A stretch of DNA of 64,000 nucleotides from a bacterium (GTDB taxonomy: Bacteria > SAR324 > XYD2-FULL-50-16): the NCBI GenBank assembly GCA_024275165.1, contig JAJRZQ010000028.1:20494-84493 (forward strand). The letters are read 5' to 3'. Below, piece by piece: positions 53,106 through 62,073 of this stretch; position 1 is the stretch's first letter, and the number at the start of each line of letters is the position of its first letter. The notes under the pieces are model-generated. The model did no database searches and was not told the origin of the DNA. It saw only the letters and a list, made by a program, of their open reading frames with translations. The translations under genes and the position numbers were made by a program.

Positions 53106-53190
53106 GCGAGCATGGTGGAACTGGTAGACACGCAGTCTTGAGGGGGCTGTGGCTTCGGCTGTGAGAGTTCGAGTCTCTCTGCTCGCACCA
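53106..53190 (+). tRNA. tRNA-Leu(GAG)
   Basis: A class II tRNA of 85 bases including CCA. Acceptor GCGAGCA pairs with TGCTCGC, the anticodon stem CAGTC pairs with GGCTG around the loop TTGAGGG giving anticodon GAG, and the T arm is GAGAG-TTCGAGT-CTCTC. A long variable arm lies between. The 3' ACCA is encoded. It stands alone between the B12 operon and an IS3 element. Confidence 0.92.
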
Positions 53191-53225
53191 AAAATAAGGT
53201 AGATTTAGCCTTTAATTGCAATAGG

Positions 53226-53252
53226 TTGAATTTTTTATTTCCCTGTTATAAT
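53226..53252 (+). promoter_or_regulatory. Orphan promoter-like sequence after tRNA-Leu
   Basis: TTGAAT (53226-53231) and a perfect TATAAT (53247-53252) are 15 bp apart. Nothing clearly follows before the IS element at 53437; it may drive a lost or non-coding transcript or be chance in AT-rich DNA. Confidence 0.3.
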
Positions 53253-53436
53253 TATTGAGAATTGTTTTTGAGACGGGTCATCCTTTTGACAAGGTGGTGG
53301 CTGTGGTGCAATCTCCCTCCCAGTAATTCGTCTTTTATGGTCTTTTTGTTTTAAGGCCTAAAGTTTTCAGCGGCGACCTTGCCCAACCTCTGTTCTGGGG
53401 CGGCAATGAATCTGTTAGTAAAATCTGCTGATATAA

Positions 53437-54734
53437 TGGACCCAAAAATTTAGACAGGATTCGAGTTGGGCCTTATTCCTGAATAACGGCAAACAACCTC
53501 AATTCAGGAGAAAAAATGAGTCGAAAAAAAAGGTCGTTCAGCGCAGAATTCAAGACTAAAGTGGTTTTGGAACTGCTGACGGGAGAACAAACAGCAGCCC
53601 AACTGTCGAGTAAGTATCAAATCACTCCTAACAGCCTCAACCAATGGAAGAAATGTTTTCTTGAGAACGCTTCTATGGCCTTCGATGTAGGCAAGGCCAC
53701 CCAGGGATTCAAGGAAGAGATTGCGGACCTGAAGAAAGAAAACGACGCTCTTGCCAAAAAGCTAGGTAAAACCACCATCGAAAAGGATTGGGCAGTGGGA
53801 AAGCTAAAGAGCTTGGACTCATCGACTAAACGAGATCTTGTCGAGTCCAAGCTGGCAAACCCCGCCATTTCTCTGATAAGGCAATGTGAAATCATGGATT
53901 TGAATCGCTCCAGTTTGCACTATCAACCCAAGCCTATCTCAGAGCAGGATTTTGGGATCATGAACCGGATCGATGAGGTTTACGCCGATATTTTATCTAC
54001 TTATGGCTATCGCTTCACGCGCCAGCAGCTTCTCGAAGATGGGTTTTCCGTGGGGAAAAACAAGGTATTGAAACTGATGAATAAGGTGGGCATCCAGGCA
54101 ATCTTTCCAAAAAAGCGTAAATTTATGTCCATCAAGGATCGGGAACACAAGCTTTACCCCTATGCTTTGAAAGACCTGGAGATCGCCCACCCCAATCAAG
54201 TCTGGAGCGGTGACATCACATACATTCGGGCGCATGGCGGCTTCATGTATCTAGCCGCGATCATAGATTGGCACAGTCGCTCAATTCTGGTTTGGAAGCT
54301 TTCGGTCAGCATGGACACAGCCTTGGTAACCGATGTTCTGAAAGAGGCTCTAGAGCGCTATGGGAAACCTGAGATATTCAATGCAGACCAGGGCTCCCAA
54401 TATACGAGCATTCAGCATACGGGGATTCTGAAGCACAATGAGGTAACCATCTCAATGAATGGCAAGGGCCGCTCCATCGACAATATCGCCATTGAACGCT
54501 TCTTTGGAACCTTGAAATACGATGAGGTCTACATCAATGACTACAATAACATTGCGGAACCGCGGGCAGGAATCGACCACTATATGAACTTTTACAACTT
54601 CAAGCGATTTCATTCGGCCTTGGGATACCAAAAACCCATGAATGTTTATCGCAAAGAAAATCTAAAGGCTGCTTAAAGAAAAGAAGAACTAGGAATATCG
54701 TCCAGTTTAAAACCTGTCTGGACAGTTGGGTCCA
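53437..54734 (+). mobile_element. IS3-family insertion sequence, about 1.3 kb
   Basis: Imperfect terminal inverted repeats begin TGGACCCAA at both ends: 53437 onward, and the reverse complement ending at 54734. A second match AGACAGG follows at both ends. The element holds one transposase gene. The 3-4 bp flanks do not show a clear target duplication, so exact ends may be off by a base or two or the element has aged. It splits the region between tRNA-Leu and the MscS gene. Confidence 0.85.
53516..54676 (+). CDS. IS3-family transposase, single-frame OrfAB fusion
   Basis: The 386-aa protein has an N-terminal helix-turn-helix (AQLSSKYQITPNSLNQWKK), a coiled-coil, and an rve/DDE integrase core with Asp in WSGDITYI, Asp in NADQGSQYTS and Glu in IAIERFFGTL. 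IS3 elements usually encode this as two frames joined by -1 frameshifting; here one continuous frame spans both, as in some IS3 members or after a fixed fusion. All catalytic residues are intact. Confidence 0.93.
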   Translation: MSRKKRSFSAEFKTKVVLELLTGEQTAAQLSSKYQITPNSLNQWKKCFLENASMAFDVGKATQGFKEEIADLKKENDALAKKLGKTTIEKDWAVGKLKSLDSSTKRDLVESKLANPAISLIRQCEIMDLNRSSLHYQPKPISEQDFGIMNRIDEVYADILSTYGYRFTRQQLLEDGFSVGKNKVLKLMNKVGIQAIFPKKRKFMSIKDREHKLYPYALKDLEIAHPNQVWSGDITYIRAHGGFMYLAAIIDWHSRSILVWKLSVSMDTALVTDVLKEALERYGKPEIFNADQGSQYTSIQHTGILKHNEVTISMNGKGRSIDNIAIERFFGTLKYDEVYINDYNNIAEPRAGIDHYMNFYNFKRFHSALGYQKPMNVYRKENLKAA

Positions 54735-54755
54735 CTATAGTTAAAGGGTGTCAGT

Positions 54756-55940
54756 TCATTCCTTGGGAGCAGCAAAAGGGGAAAATTGCACCTGGAACAC
54801 CCTGAGTTGAAAAAGAGTCAGTTTAGAAAGAACAAAATCAATGAGGTCTGCCTGAATCCGCTCATACTGAAGCCAATCGGTTGTTTTGGTGAAGGCATAG
54901 ATTTCCACGGGCAGGCCATAGGGGGTGGGAGCCAGTTCTCGTACCATTAAGGTTTGCCCTGAATCCAAATGCGGCATGTTTTTTAATTCCGCTTCCAACC
55001 AATTGCGAAACAGCTCTAAATTCGTGACCTGAAAAGCCTTTTCTGGAGGGAGTGAGGCTCCGTTTTGGTTTACGAGCATCCGCAAGTCGGAAAGCTTCTC
55101 CGAGAGCTTTGGGTGGAGTGGAATGATGGAGTTTTGATCAATAAAAATAGACCGTTTAAGGCGCCTGGCACCTGTTTCCATCATCCCTCTCCAATTGCGA
55201 AACCCGCCTTCGGTTAGTTTATAAACGGGAATGGAAACGGTCGTTTTATCAAAATTTCGCACAATCACTTGATGCAGGCCGATTTCAATCACATCCCCAT
55301 CGGCCTTAAAACCAGGAACCTCAATCCAGTCACCGATGCGCACGAGGTTGTTTGTCGCAATCTGAATCCCGGCGATCAATGAAAGCAGGGTGTCTTTAAA
55401 TACGATGAGAAGAACGGCAGTGACGGCTCCCACCCCACTGAATAAAACCCATGGAGATTCCCCCATCCAGGTGGAAATGAGCATTAAAGCGCCTAAAATC
55501 CACAAGAGCAATTTACTCAATTGGATGTAACTGGTAATCGGGATTTTTTTAGAGACCTCTAAGGAGTTGTAATAGTCCAACGCCGCCCCTAAAAGCCGAT
55601 CTAAGGTCAGGCAAACTTGCCAAATGATCAAGCCCGCGATCAAGGTCTCTAGTTCTTGTTCAATCCCTTGAAACCACTTAGAAACATAGTAGATAACCAA
55701 GAGGGGAATTAGTTCAACGGCCTTTGCCAGTACCCCTCGTTGGAGTAAAGGGTCATCCCAGGTTACTTTGCTTTTGAGAACCAGCTTGTTCAAGGTTTTT
55801 AAAATGGTGACTTGGGTTAGCTTGTGGATGAAAAAATATAGGACCGTCAGGCTGCAAGAGGCGACAAAGAACCAAAGAACGGGCCATTGCCGCAAAAAGG
55901 CGGATATTTCTTGTATGGTTTGAAGCTCAGGTAATTGCAT
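54756..55940 (-). CDS. MscS-family mechanosensitive channel, YbdG-like
   Basis: The 394-aa inner-membrane protein has about five membrane helices and the MscS core (SLIAGIQIATNNLVRIGDWIEVPG) followed by YbdG-type sequence (KADGDVIEIGLHQVIVRNFD, then VYKLTEGGFRNWRGMMETGARR). Such channels release solutes at hypo-osmotic shock; YbdG contributes a small conductance. ATG 55940 starts the first helix region. It lies 22 bp left of nothing transcribed on its strand and is monocistronic. Confidence 0.9.
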   Translation of the reverse strand: MQLPELQTIQEISAFLRQWPVLWFFVASCSLTVLYFFIHKLTQVTILKTLNKLVLKSKVTWDDPLLQRGVLAKAVELIPLLVIYYVSKWFQGIEQELETLIAGLIIWQVCLTLDRLLGAALDYYNSLEVSKKIPITSYIQLSKLLLWILGALMLISTWMGESPWVLFSGVGAVTAVLLIVFKDTLLSLIAGIQIATNNLVRIGDWIEVPGFKADGDVIEIGLHQVIVRNFDKTTVSIPVYKLTEGGFRNWRGMMETGARRLKRSIFIDQNSIIPLHPKLSEKLSDLRMLVNQNGASLPPEKAFQVTNLELFRNWLEAELKNMPHLDSGQTLMVRELAPTPYGLPVEIYAFTKTTDWLQYERIQADLIDFVLSKLTLFQLRVFQVQFSPFAAPKE

Positions 55941-56048
55941 TTTTTTTAATAGTTTGAAAGGGACGAGTTGCTGGGGTGAGGGTTTTTAGGTAGGGATGGC
56001 CGCAAAATATAAAAACGAAGCGAATCATGGAGGTGTATTTTTAGGGTG

Positions 56049-56095
56049 AAGCCTCGTGATTTTTGTGTAGCGCTTAAAGCGCTAGGCTTTTTTTT
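56049..56095 (+). terminator. Rho-independent terminator on the + strand without an upstream + gene
   Basis: TAGCGCT (56068-56074) and AGCGCTA (56078-56084) form a stem, extended by AAGCCT (56049-56054) with AGGCTT (56084-56089), and eight T follow to 56095. Strand and T run show rightward termination, yet the gene to the left (54756-55940) runs leftward. It may end a small RNA or act as an attenuator of the gene at 56151. Confidence 0.6.
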
Positions 56096-56150
56096 GTATG
56101 CCTGATACAGGTTGAATAACAAAATATTTTCTCTCTCCATTTATTCTTTG

Positions 56151-56651
56151 ATGCTAGAGCCCCTTGCCCCCTTTTGTATTTATATTGACGCCGATGCTTG
56201 CCCTAAGCTGGTTAAGGAGGTAGTTTTCAAGGCCGCGATTCGCCAGCGGGTCACGGTGTGGCTGGTTGCCAACCGAGTATTGGCAACCCCGAAGATTCGT
56301 TGGATTCACGCAGTCGTGGTGGAATCGGGTCCAGATCAAGCCGACGCCTATATTATAGAGAAGGTTCAACAAAACGATTTGGCGGTTACCGCCGATATTC
56401 CCTTGGCGGCCCAGGTCTTGGCGAAGGGCGCGATAGCGATTGACCATCGAGGTCGAGAGTTTACCCAAGCAAACATCCACGACCTGCTTGCCATGCGCGA
56501 TCTTTCTACGGATCTAAGAGAGGCGCAGATTCAAACCTCTGGCCCCAAAGCCTTGGGGTTGAAGGATAAAGAAGCCTTTGCCAATGCCTTAAATCGCTGC
56601 ATGACCCGTTTGCTGAATCGCTCCTCGGCAAAGAACAAGCAAGCGACCTAA
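56151..56651 (+). CDS. UPF0178/DUF188 family protein, YaiI-like
   Basis: The 166-aa protein has the family start IYIDADACPKLVKEVVF and the later DQADAYIIEKVQQNDLAVTADIPLA and LDHRGREF-type patterns (here IDHRGREFTQ). The family has a PIN-like fold in structure-based groupings, but its function is not settled. ATG 56151 fits the family; TTG 56112 is possible. It stands 56 bp after the orphan terminator. Confidence 0.88.
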   Translation: MLEPLAPFCIYIDADACPKLVKEVVFKAAIRQRVTVWLVANRVLATPKIRWIHAVVVESGPDQADAYIIEKVQQNDLAVTADIPLAAQVLAKGAIAIDHRGREFTQANIHDLLAMRDLSTDLREAQIQTSGPKALGLKDKEAFANALNRCMTRLLNRSSAKNKQAT

Positions 56652-56684
56652 CCTAGCGCATCCGCTAATTTTGGGTTGAGTCTA

Positions 56685-56711
56685 TTGCTGACTCGCAAAA
56701 AGGTCTATAAT
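56685..56711 (+). promoter_or_regulatory. Possible promoter of the SpoIIAA-like gene
   Basis: TTGCTG (56685-56690) and a perfect TATAAT (56706-56711), spaced 15 bp, lie about 37 bp before the start at 56748. Spacing is short, so it is tentative. Confidence 0.4.
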
Positions 56712-56747
56712 AAAAATAAAAGAAAAACCATTCACAGAGGAGAGTCC

Positions 56748-57119
56748 ATGTTCAGTAAATTAAAAGAGTCTCAAGGGGCCCATCTTGGCTATCAAATCAG
56801 CGCGAAAATCACCACTCAGGAGATTGACGAGGTCATTGAGGATTTAGAAAAAGCCATTACAGAGCATGGAAGCATCCGTTTGCTGATACGGATGAAGAAT
56901 TGGCGAGGGATGGAAGCCAAGGCCGCCTTGGACGACTTTTCCTTTCTCATCCGCCATATTAAGGATATCGAAGTTCTGGCAGTGGTGGGGGATCGTTTTT
57001 GGGAAAAACTCTGGCTGGATTTTGGCGCCCTTTTTGTGCAAACTCGGAGTAAGTTTTTTGAAGAGGATGAATATGAGGTTGCCTGGACTTGGCTGAGCGA
57101 GGTTCCCTCTAGGAGTTAA
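56748..57119 (+). CDS. STAS/SEC14-like SpoIIAA-family small protein
   Basis: The 123-aa protein fits the SpoIIAA-like (DUF3478) family: GYQISAKITTQEIDEV, LLIRMKNWRGME and VVGDRFWEKLW. Members bind small hydrophobic ligands in a STAS/SEC14 fold; function is unknown. GAGGAGAG just before ATG 56748 decides the start over an upstream in-frame TTG/ATG. It is followed by the convergent clpX transcript. Confidence 0.85.
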   Translation: MFSKLKESQGAHLGYQISAKITTQEIDEVIEDLEKAITEHGSIRLLIRMKNWRGMEAKAALDDFSFLIRHIKDIEVLAVVGDRFWEKLWLDFGALFVQTRSKFFEEDEYEVAWTWLSEVPSRS

Positions 57120-57196
57120 ACTTCCATTCGGCCTTGTTGTAGGATTATAAGGGAATTGATTTTGCTGGGGATTTTGGATATCCAGCCGGGGAGGGG

Positions 57197-57237
57197 ACAA
57201 AAACAACGCCCTGCCGGTTCCATTCAAGGGCAGGGCG
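57197..57237 (-). terminator. Rho-independent terminator of the tig-clpP-clpX operon
   Basis: On the leftward strand CGCCCTGCC (57237-57229) pairs with GGCAGGGCG (57215-57207) and is followed by TTGTTTTTGT. It lies 20 bp after the clpX stop. Confidence 0.75.
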
Positions 57238-57257
57238 AATTCAGCGGAAATAACCGG

Positions 57258-58511
57258 TTAACTGGCCATTCCCGCGGCGTTTTCTTGTTTATAGAGGATC
57301 ATGGGGAGCTTTTTTTCCGTAATGGTTTCTCCCGAAATGATGACCTCTTCGATATTGTCTGCGCCGGGGATATCGTACATGACCTCCATCATCGCGCTTT
57401 CCATGATCGAGCGTAGGCCCCGCGCCCCGGTTTTGCGTGAAATCGCCTGCTTGGCGATGGCGCGAATCGCCTCTTCCTTAAAGGTCATCTTAATCCCGTC
57501 AATTTCCATTAAGGTGCTGTACTGCTTCACAATCGCATTTTTTGGCTCTTTCATGATGCGTACGAGGTCGTCTTCGGTTAAGTCTTCCAAGCTGGTTAAG
57601 ACGGGCAAGCGGCCAATGAATTCGGGGATGAGCCCGAATTTTAACAGGTCTTCTGTTTCGACCAATTTAAAGAGCTCACTGGTGCTTTTCTTTTTCCCTT
57701 CTTGCAAGTCGGCGCCAAAGCCCATGGACTTTTTCCCCACCCGTTTGCTGATCACCTCGTCGAGCCCTACAAAGGCCCCACCGCAAATAAAAAGAATATT
57801 GGAGGTATCCACCTGTAAAAATTCCTGTTGAGGGTGCTTGCGCCCGCCTTGAGGGGGAATATTGGCCATGGTGCCTTCAATGATTTTTAGCAGGGCCTGT
57901 TGCACCCCTTCTCCGGAGACATCACGGGTGATGGAGACATTCTCGCTCTTGCGGGTGATCTTGTCGATTTCATCAATATAGATGATCCCTCGTTGCGCCT
58001 GCTCGATCTCGTAATCAGCCGACTGCAAGAGCTTTAAGATGATGTTTTCCACATCCTCGCCCACATAACCCGCTTCGGTTAAGGTGGTGGCATCGGCCAT
58101 GGCAAAGGGAACCTTTAAGATTTTTGCCAAGGTTTGGGCTAAGAGGGTCTTGCCCGTACCCGTGGGGCCGAGCAAGAGTACATTGGATTTAGCCAGTTCG
58201 ATCTCCCCGGTAATTTTGGCCGGGGCATAGATTTTTTTATAGTGGTTGTATACCGCAACGGAGAGTACTTTTTTAGCCTCTTCTTGCCCCACGACATATT
58301 GATCTAGTATCCCTTTGATCTGTTTGGGCTTAAGCAGATTTTGGGGGTTGCTTTCCTCACTGCTTTCCTTGGCTCGTTCCTCCTCAATGATGTCATTGCA
58401 GAGGTCGATACATTCATCGCAGATGTATACCGTTGGTCCGGCGATGATTTTTTCTACCTCTTCTTGCGACTTTCCGCAAAAAGAGCAGCGAAGATTTTGG
58501 TCCTTAGCCAT
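57258..58511 (-). CDS. clpX: ATP-dependent unfoldase ClpX
   Basis: The 417-aa AAA+ unfoldase feeds proteins to ClpP. It has the N-terminal zinc domain (CSFCGKS and ICDECIDLC), Walker [13 protein letters not shown], Walker B YIDEIDK, sensor EFIGRLPV and the C-terminal KTGARGLRS. The loop that docks on ClpP reads MGFGAD (IGF-type loop), so docking is probably kept. It is the last gene of tig-clpP-clpX. Confidence 0.96.
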   Translation of the reverse strand: MAKDQNLRCSFCGKSQEEVEKIIAGPTVYICDECIDLCNDIIEEERAKESSEESNPQNLLKPKQIKGILDQYVVGQEEAKKVLSVAVYNHYKKIYAPAKITGEIELAKSNVLLLGPTGTGKTLLAQTLAKILKVPFAMADATTLTEAGYVGEDVENIILKLLQSADYEIEQAQRGIIYIDEIDKITRKSENVSITRDVSGEGVQQALLKIIEGTMANIPPQGGRKHPQQEFLQVDTSNILFICGGAFVGLDEVISKRVGKKSMGFGADLQEGKKKSTSELFKLVETEDLLKFGLIPEFIGRLPVLTSLEDLTEDDLVRIMKEPKNAIVKQYSTLMEIDGIKMTFKEEAIRAIAKQAISRKTGARGLRSIMESAMMEVMYDIPGADNIEEVIISGETITEKKLPMILYKQENAAGMAS

Positions 58512-58526
58512 TCAGCCTCCTTTGTG

Positions 58527-59126
58527 TTAGGGCCGTTTTTCCATCATTTGGTCGATGATGCCGTAGTCTTTAGCCGCGTCAGCGCTCATGAAGAAATCTC
58601 GTTCCGTATCGGCCATGATTTGTTTTAAGGGTTGCCCCGTGTGTTCAGCAAGGATTTCATGCATGCGTTTTTTAAGGCGCGCGTTTTCCTTTGCTTGAAT
58701 CTCGATATCCGTGGCCTGACCGCCGATTCCCCCCATGGGTTGACGAAGCAGGATGTTTGAGTTTTTTAATGCAATCCGCTTGCCTTTTGCCCCCGCAGCA
58801 AGCAATAAAGCCGCGGTGTTATGCGCTTGGCCGATGCAGATGGTTTGTACATTGGGGCGTATATATTGGAGGGTGTCATAAATTGCCAGGGCCGAGACCA
58901 AATCACCGCCGGGACTGTTGATGTACAGGCTGATGTCCGCTTCGGGTTTATCGGCCTCCAAAAAAAGGAGTTGGGCTACCACGACATTGGCGTAACCAGA
59001 AAAAATCTGCCCACTCAAAAAGACGATTCGGTCTTTTAAAAGCCTGGAGTAGACATCATAAGAGCGCTCCCCATGGCTGCTTTGCTCAATTACATAGGGG
59101 ATGGGATAATCTGCCGATTGAATCAT
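58527..59126 (-). CDS. clpP: ClpP-family protein with lost catalytic Ser and His (ClpR-like)
   Basis: The 199-aa protein matches ClpP along its whole length: [33 protein letters not shown] and [17 protein letters not shown]. But the serine-site motif reads GQAHNTAA where GQAASMGA is usual, so Ser97 (E. coli numbering) is Asn103, and the His motif reads LLRQPMGG where MIHQPLGG is usual, so His122 is Arg128; Asp171 remains (Asp173). The gene is otherwise intact in frame. It sits between tig and clpX and overlaps tig by 4 bp. A pseudoprotease that co-assembles with an active ClpP from elsewhere is likely, as ClpR does in cyanobacteria and plastids. Confidence 0.93.
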   Translation of the reverse strand: MIQSADYPIPYVIEQSSHGERSYDVYSRLLKDRIVFLSGQIFSGYANVVVAQLLFLEADKPEADISLYINSPGGDLVSALAIYDTLQYIRPNVQTICIGQAHNTAALLLAAGAKGKRIALKNSNILLRQPMGGIGGQATDIEIQAKENARLKKRMHEILAEHTGQPLKQIMADTERDFFMSADAAKDYGIIDQMMEKRP

Positions 59127-60355
59127 GGGTTCAGTACCTTGTTGGCGATATGGTCTAAAATGGCTTCTTCGGTTACCATGTGGCGGGTGTCTTCATAAAA
59201 GCGGCGCCCGTGGTCGGACTGGATCAACTCGCTGGGGTTAAGGCCCAGCATTTGCGCGTTGAGCATGAAGCGGTTGTAGATGTTATTGGGGTCGATCTCG
59301 ATTTTTTCTTTTTCTTGCATGAGGTAAATAAACCGACCTAAACGCAGTTGCGATAACGCTTCGGCCTTGGCGTTTTCCTCCAGGTTGTCGGTTTTTTTCT
59401 GTTGGGTCAGGTCTTGTTTGAAGTGTTCGGTTTCTTGTTCGAGCAGACTTTCTGGGACGGGGAAATCTAAGATTTCGTTTAATTGCTTGCGCAGTTCGGT
59501 TCGGTAGTCTGCCGCAATTTTTTGCTCTTTGATTTCCGTGACCTCTTTTTTCACCATTTCGGTAAATTCTTCTGGGGTCGCGGCGCGGCCCGAGAAGTTT
59601 TTTAAGAATGTTTCATCCACTTCCGGCAGAATGCGGGTATCCACTCCCTGCGCCGTGACCTTGAAGTGAGTTTTTTTAGATCGGTATTCCTCTCTGGGGT
59701 GGTCTGCCGGTAAAAGGGCATCGAATTCTTTTTCCTCCCCTGCCTTTAAGCCTTGTAGGGCTTCTTCAAATTCCGGGATGAACTGTTTGGAGCCCAGTAT
59801 ATAAAAGTGGTTGGGCTGGCTTACATCTTGATTGTCTTCGGTGTGGGCCTCGAAGCTCAGCAAAATGCGGTCTCCCTCTTCAGCGGCGCTTTCTTTGGGC
59901 TCGTAGGTGGCGTACTTCTCTAAATGCTGATTTTGTTGAGCCTTTAATTCTTCTTCGGTGATTTTCACCTCTTTTTTCTCCAAGGTAAATTTGGAAAAGT
60001 CAGGCAATTGAACCTCAGGCCAGACCTCAACGGTTGCCGTAAAGGTCAGGGGCTTTTTTTTGTCGATCCGCAGGTCATCAAAATGGGGCTGGATGGCCGG
60101 GGTCAGGTTTTCTTGCTCAATCGCCTTTTGATAGTATTCGGGGACTAAGGTCTCCATCGCCTCTTCGGACATATATTTTTTAAAGCGTTTTTCCATCAAT
60201 TGCTGGGGCATTTTGCCGGGGCGGAAGCCCTTGACCTTAACTTGTCCCTTCAAGCTGCTGTATACCTTGTCGTAGGCAGCCTTGACCTGATTTTGGGGAA
60301 TGGTGATGGTTAGTTTTCGTTTTAGATCGCCTTGATCTTCGATTGCGACTTGCAT
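59123..60355 (-). CDS. tig: Trigger factor
   Basis: The 410-aa ribosome-bound chaperone and prolyl isomerase has the ribosome-binding GFRPGKMP signature, an FKBP-like middle domain ([13 protein letters not shown]... KAGEEKEF) and a helical C domain. Slightly shorter than the 432 aa of E. coli. It is the first gene of tig-clpP-clpX. The 283-bp gap to divergent modA holds its promoter. Confidence 0.95.
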   Translation of the reverse strand: MQVAIEDQGDLKRKLTITIPQNQVKAAYDKVYSSLKGQVKVKGFRPGKMPQQLMEKRFKKYMSEEAMETLVPEYYQKAIEQENLTPAIQPHFDDLRIDKKKPLTFTATVEVWPEVQLPDFSKFTLEKKEVKITEEELKAQQNQHLEKYATYEPKESAAEEGDRILLSFEAHTEDNQDVSQPNHFYILGSKQFIPEFEEALQGLKAGEEKEFDALLPADHPREEYRSKKTHFKVTAQGVDTRILPEVDETFLKNFSGRAATPEEFTEMVKKEVTEIKEQKIAADYRTELRKQLNEILDFPVPESLLEQETEHFKQDLTQQKKTDNLEENAKAEALSQLRLGRFIYLMQEKEKIEIDPNNIYNRFMLNAQMLGLNPSELIQSDHGRRFYEDTRHMVTEEAILDHIANKVLNP

Positions 60356-60638
60356 TGCCTTGTTTTAAGCCAAAAAGGGTTGGGAAAAAATGGATTTCAC
60401 GGCGCATGCGCCCTTTATCCCATTGATAGAGGATAAAAGTTTTAGCCTGAAAAAGCAAACCGGAATGCGTGAAGAGGGGGGAAGGCGCCTGCTGATTGTA
60501 CAGCTCATCTGAGTTTGCCAGGGCTGTGGAGAGAAGCTTGCCGGTTCTGTTTAAAATCAGCGATCTTGGGGTAAATTTGTACCTAGTAAGGTTACGGCAA
60601 AAGGGGTAGGCTTGTAGTCAGATGAAGAAACAAATTAT

Positions 60639-61400
60639 ATGATACGAAATTCATTTTATTTTTTTCTATTCTTTGGTTTTGGTGCGCTGTCGACATTCCC
60701 TGTTTGCGCCAAAGGGTTTTTGGTCTTTGGGGCCGCCAGCAGTCGCCAACCCTTAGAAGCGGCGGGGAAGGCGTTTGCCCGGCAAGGGGGCAGCTTGCCT
60801 CGCTTTTCTTTTGCCGCCAGTTCCACCTTGGCAAGGCAGATTGGCGAAGGGGCGAAAGCCGAGGTTTTTTTATCGGCCAATCAACAATGGATGGATTTTT
60901 TAGAGCAAAAAAACCTGCTGCAACAGGGGATGAGGCAAAATCTTTGCGGCAATCGCCTGATCTTAGTGGGGTCTCCCTATGTTGATTTTACCGATGCCCA
61001 TTGGCCTGAAGATATGACGAAGTATTTAAAAGGGAAGCGGCTCTCTATCGGCGATCCGGCGCATGTTCCGGCAGGGATTTATGCCCGGCGGGCCCTTTCG
61101 GCTCTAGGGTTATGGAAGAGAGTTCAGGGGCAACTCGCCAGGGGCAACAGCGTGAGTCAGGCTTTGGTTTGGGTGCAATTGGGAGAGGCCCCCTTGGGGG
61201 TGGTTTATGCCAGTGATCTGCAGGGGCTGAAAAAACTGCGCGCCCTGTACCGCTTTCCTGCCTCCAGTCACCAGCCCATTCTCTACCCCCTCGCTTTAAT
61301 CAAGGGGGCTGGTTTGGAAGCGAGAGGTTTTTATCGATTTTTACTTTCCCCTAAGGGGCGAGCGTTTTTTACCCGGTACGGTTTTACGGATGTGGATTGA
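60639..61400 (+). CDS. modA: Molybdate ABC transporter substrate-binding protein ModA
   Basis: The 253-aa product has a signal peptide (ending PVCAKG) and ModA patterns: VFGAASSRQPLEAA, FAASSTLARQIGEGAKAEVFL and the GNRLILVG segment. ModA captures molybdate or tungstate in the periplasm. It starts at ATG 60639 with a weak binding site and overlaps modB by 11 bp. No ModE-type palindrome or Moco riboswitch is visible upstream. Confidence 0.92.
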   Translation: MIRNSFYFFLFFGFGALSTFPVCAKGFLVFGAASSRQPLEAAGKAFARQGGSLPRFSFAASSTLARQIGEGAKAEVFLSANQQWMDFLEQKNLLQQGMRQNLCGNRLILVGSPYVDFTDAHWPEDMTKYLKGKRLSIGDPAHVPAGIYARRALSALGLWKRVQGQLARGNSVSQALVWVQLGEAPLGVVYASDLQGLKKLRALYRFPASSHQPILYPLALIKGAGLEARGFYRFLLSPKGRAFFTRYGFTDVD

Positions 61401-62073
61401 ATTTTTAAGCCCCGAAGAGGGTGAAGCGCTTTTGCTCAGCCTTCAGGTCAGTTTGATGACGGTCATCATCGGCTTGCCCTTTGGCGTGGGTGCCGGTTGG
61501 GTTTTGGCCCGCAAGGAGTTTTACGCCAAGGGGGCCTTGGAGACCTTCATCCACCTGCCCCTGGTTTTGCCCCCTGTGGTGACGGGGTACTTGCTCTTGC
61601 TGGTTTTTGGCAGCCAGCGCCTTTTAGGTCAATTGGCCGAGGGCTTGGGCCTGGGTTTGAGTTTTTCTTGGCGGGGCGCGGTCTTAGCCAGTTTGGTGGT
61701 GAGCTTTCCTTTATATGTCAACGCGATCCGGCTCGCCATGGAGGCGGTGGATCAAAAACTGGAAGAAGCGGGGCAGACTTTAGGCATGGGCTCCTGGCGG
61801 GTTTTTTGGCAAATCACCCCCCCCCTTTCCTGGCCCGGACTGGTTACGGGGGCCATGCTCGCCTTTGCCCGGAGCCTCGGTGAATTCGGCGCCACCATCA
61901 CCTTTGTCTCGAATATTCCCGGAGAGACCCAAACCCTGCCCTTGGCTTTGTACAGCTTGACGCAAATCCCCGGAGCCGAATTCAGCGCCCTAAAGCTTTG
62001 TGCCCTCTCCTTGGCCTTAGCTCTTTTGGCTTTATGGGGTGCCCGGCAAATTCGCAAAGGAGAATGGTTGTGA
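61390..62073 (+). CDS. modB: Molybdate ABC transporter permease ModB
   Basis: The 227-aa inner-membrane permease has the EAA-type coupling loop (EEAGQTLGMGSWRVF) and the family end ARSLGEFGATITFVSN, then PLALYS. It overlaps modA by 11 bp and modC by 4 bp, so the three are one transcript. A run of nine C lies at 61817-61825. Confidence 0.93.
   Translation: MWIEFLSPEEGEALLLSLQVSLMTVIIGLPFGVGAGWVLARKEFYAKGALETFIHLPLVLPPVVTGYLLLLVFGSQRLLGQLAEGLGLGLSFSWRGAVLASLVVSFPLYVNAIRLAMEAVDQKLEEAGQTLGMGSWRVFWQITPPLSWPGLVTGAMLAFARSLGEFGATITFVSNIPGETQTLPLALYSLTQIPGAEFSALKLCALSLALALLALWGARQIRKGEWL

Noticed and set aside
53106-53190. tRNA-Leu(GAG) as the attachment tRNA of the integrase at 62886
   Set aside because: Its 3' end differs from the fragment at 62780-62805 (TGCTCGC versus CTCTCGC), and the fragment orientation places the element to the right.
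53430-54740. Target-site duplication around the IS3 element
   Set aside because: The 3-4 bp flanks do not match; only a vague TATA similarity is seen.
58527-59126. ClpP as a frameshifted or mis-sequenced active gene
   Set aside because: The frame is continuous and all other ClpP motifs align; two separate codons carry the substitutions, so a single indel cannot explain it.
60356-60638. Moco riboswitch or ModE operator before modA
   Set aside because: No matching conserved segments or TATA-type ModE palindrome seen.
61817-61825. C9 run in modB as a phase-variation switch
   Set aside because: modB is a housekeeping transporter gene and G/C runs of 7-9 are common in this genome.
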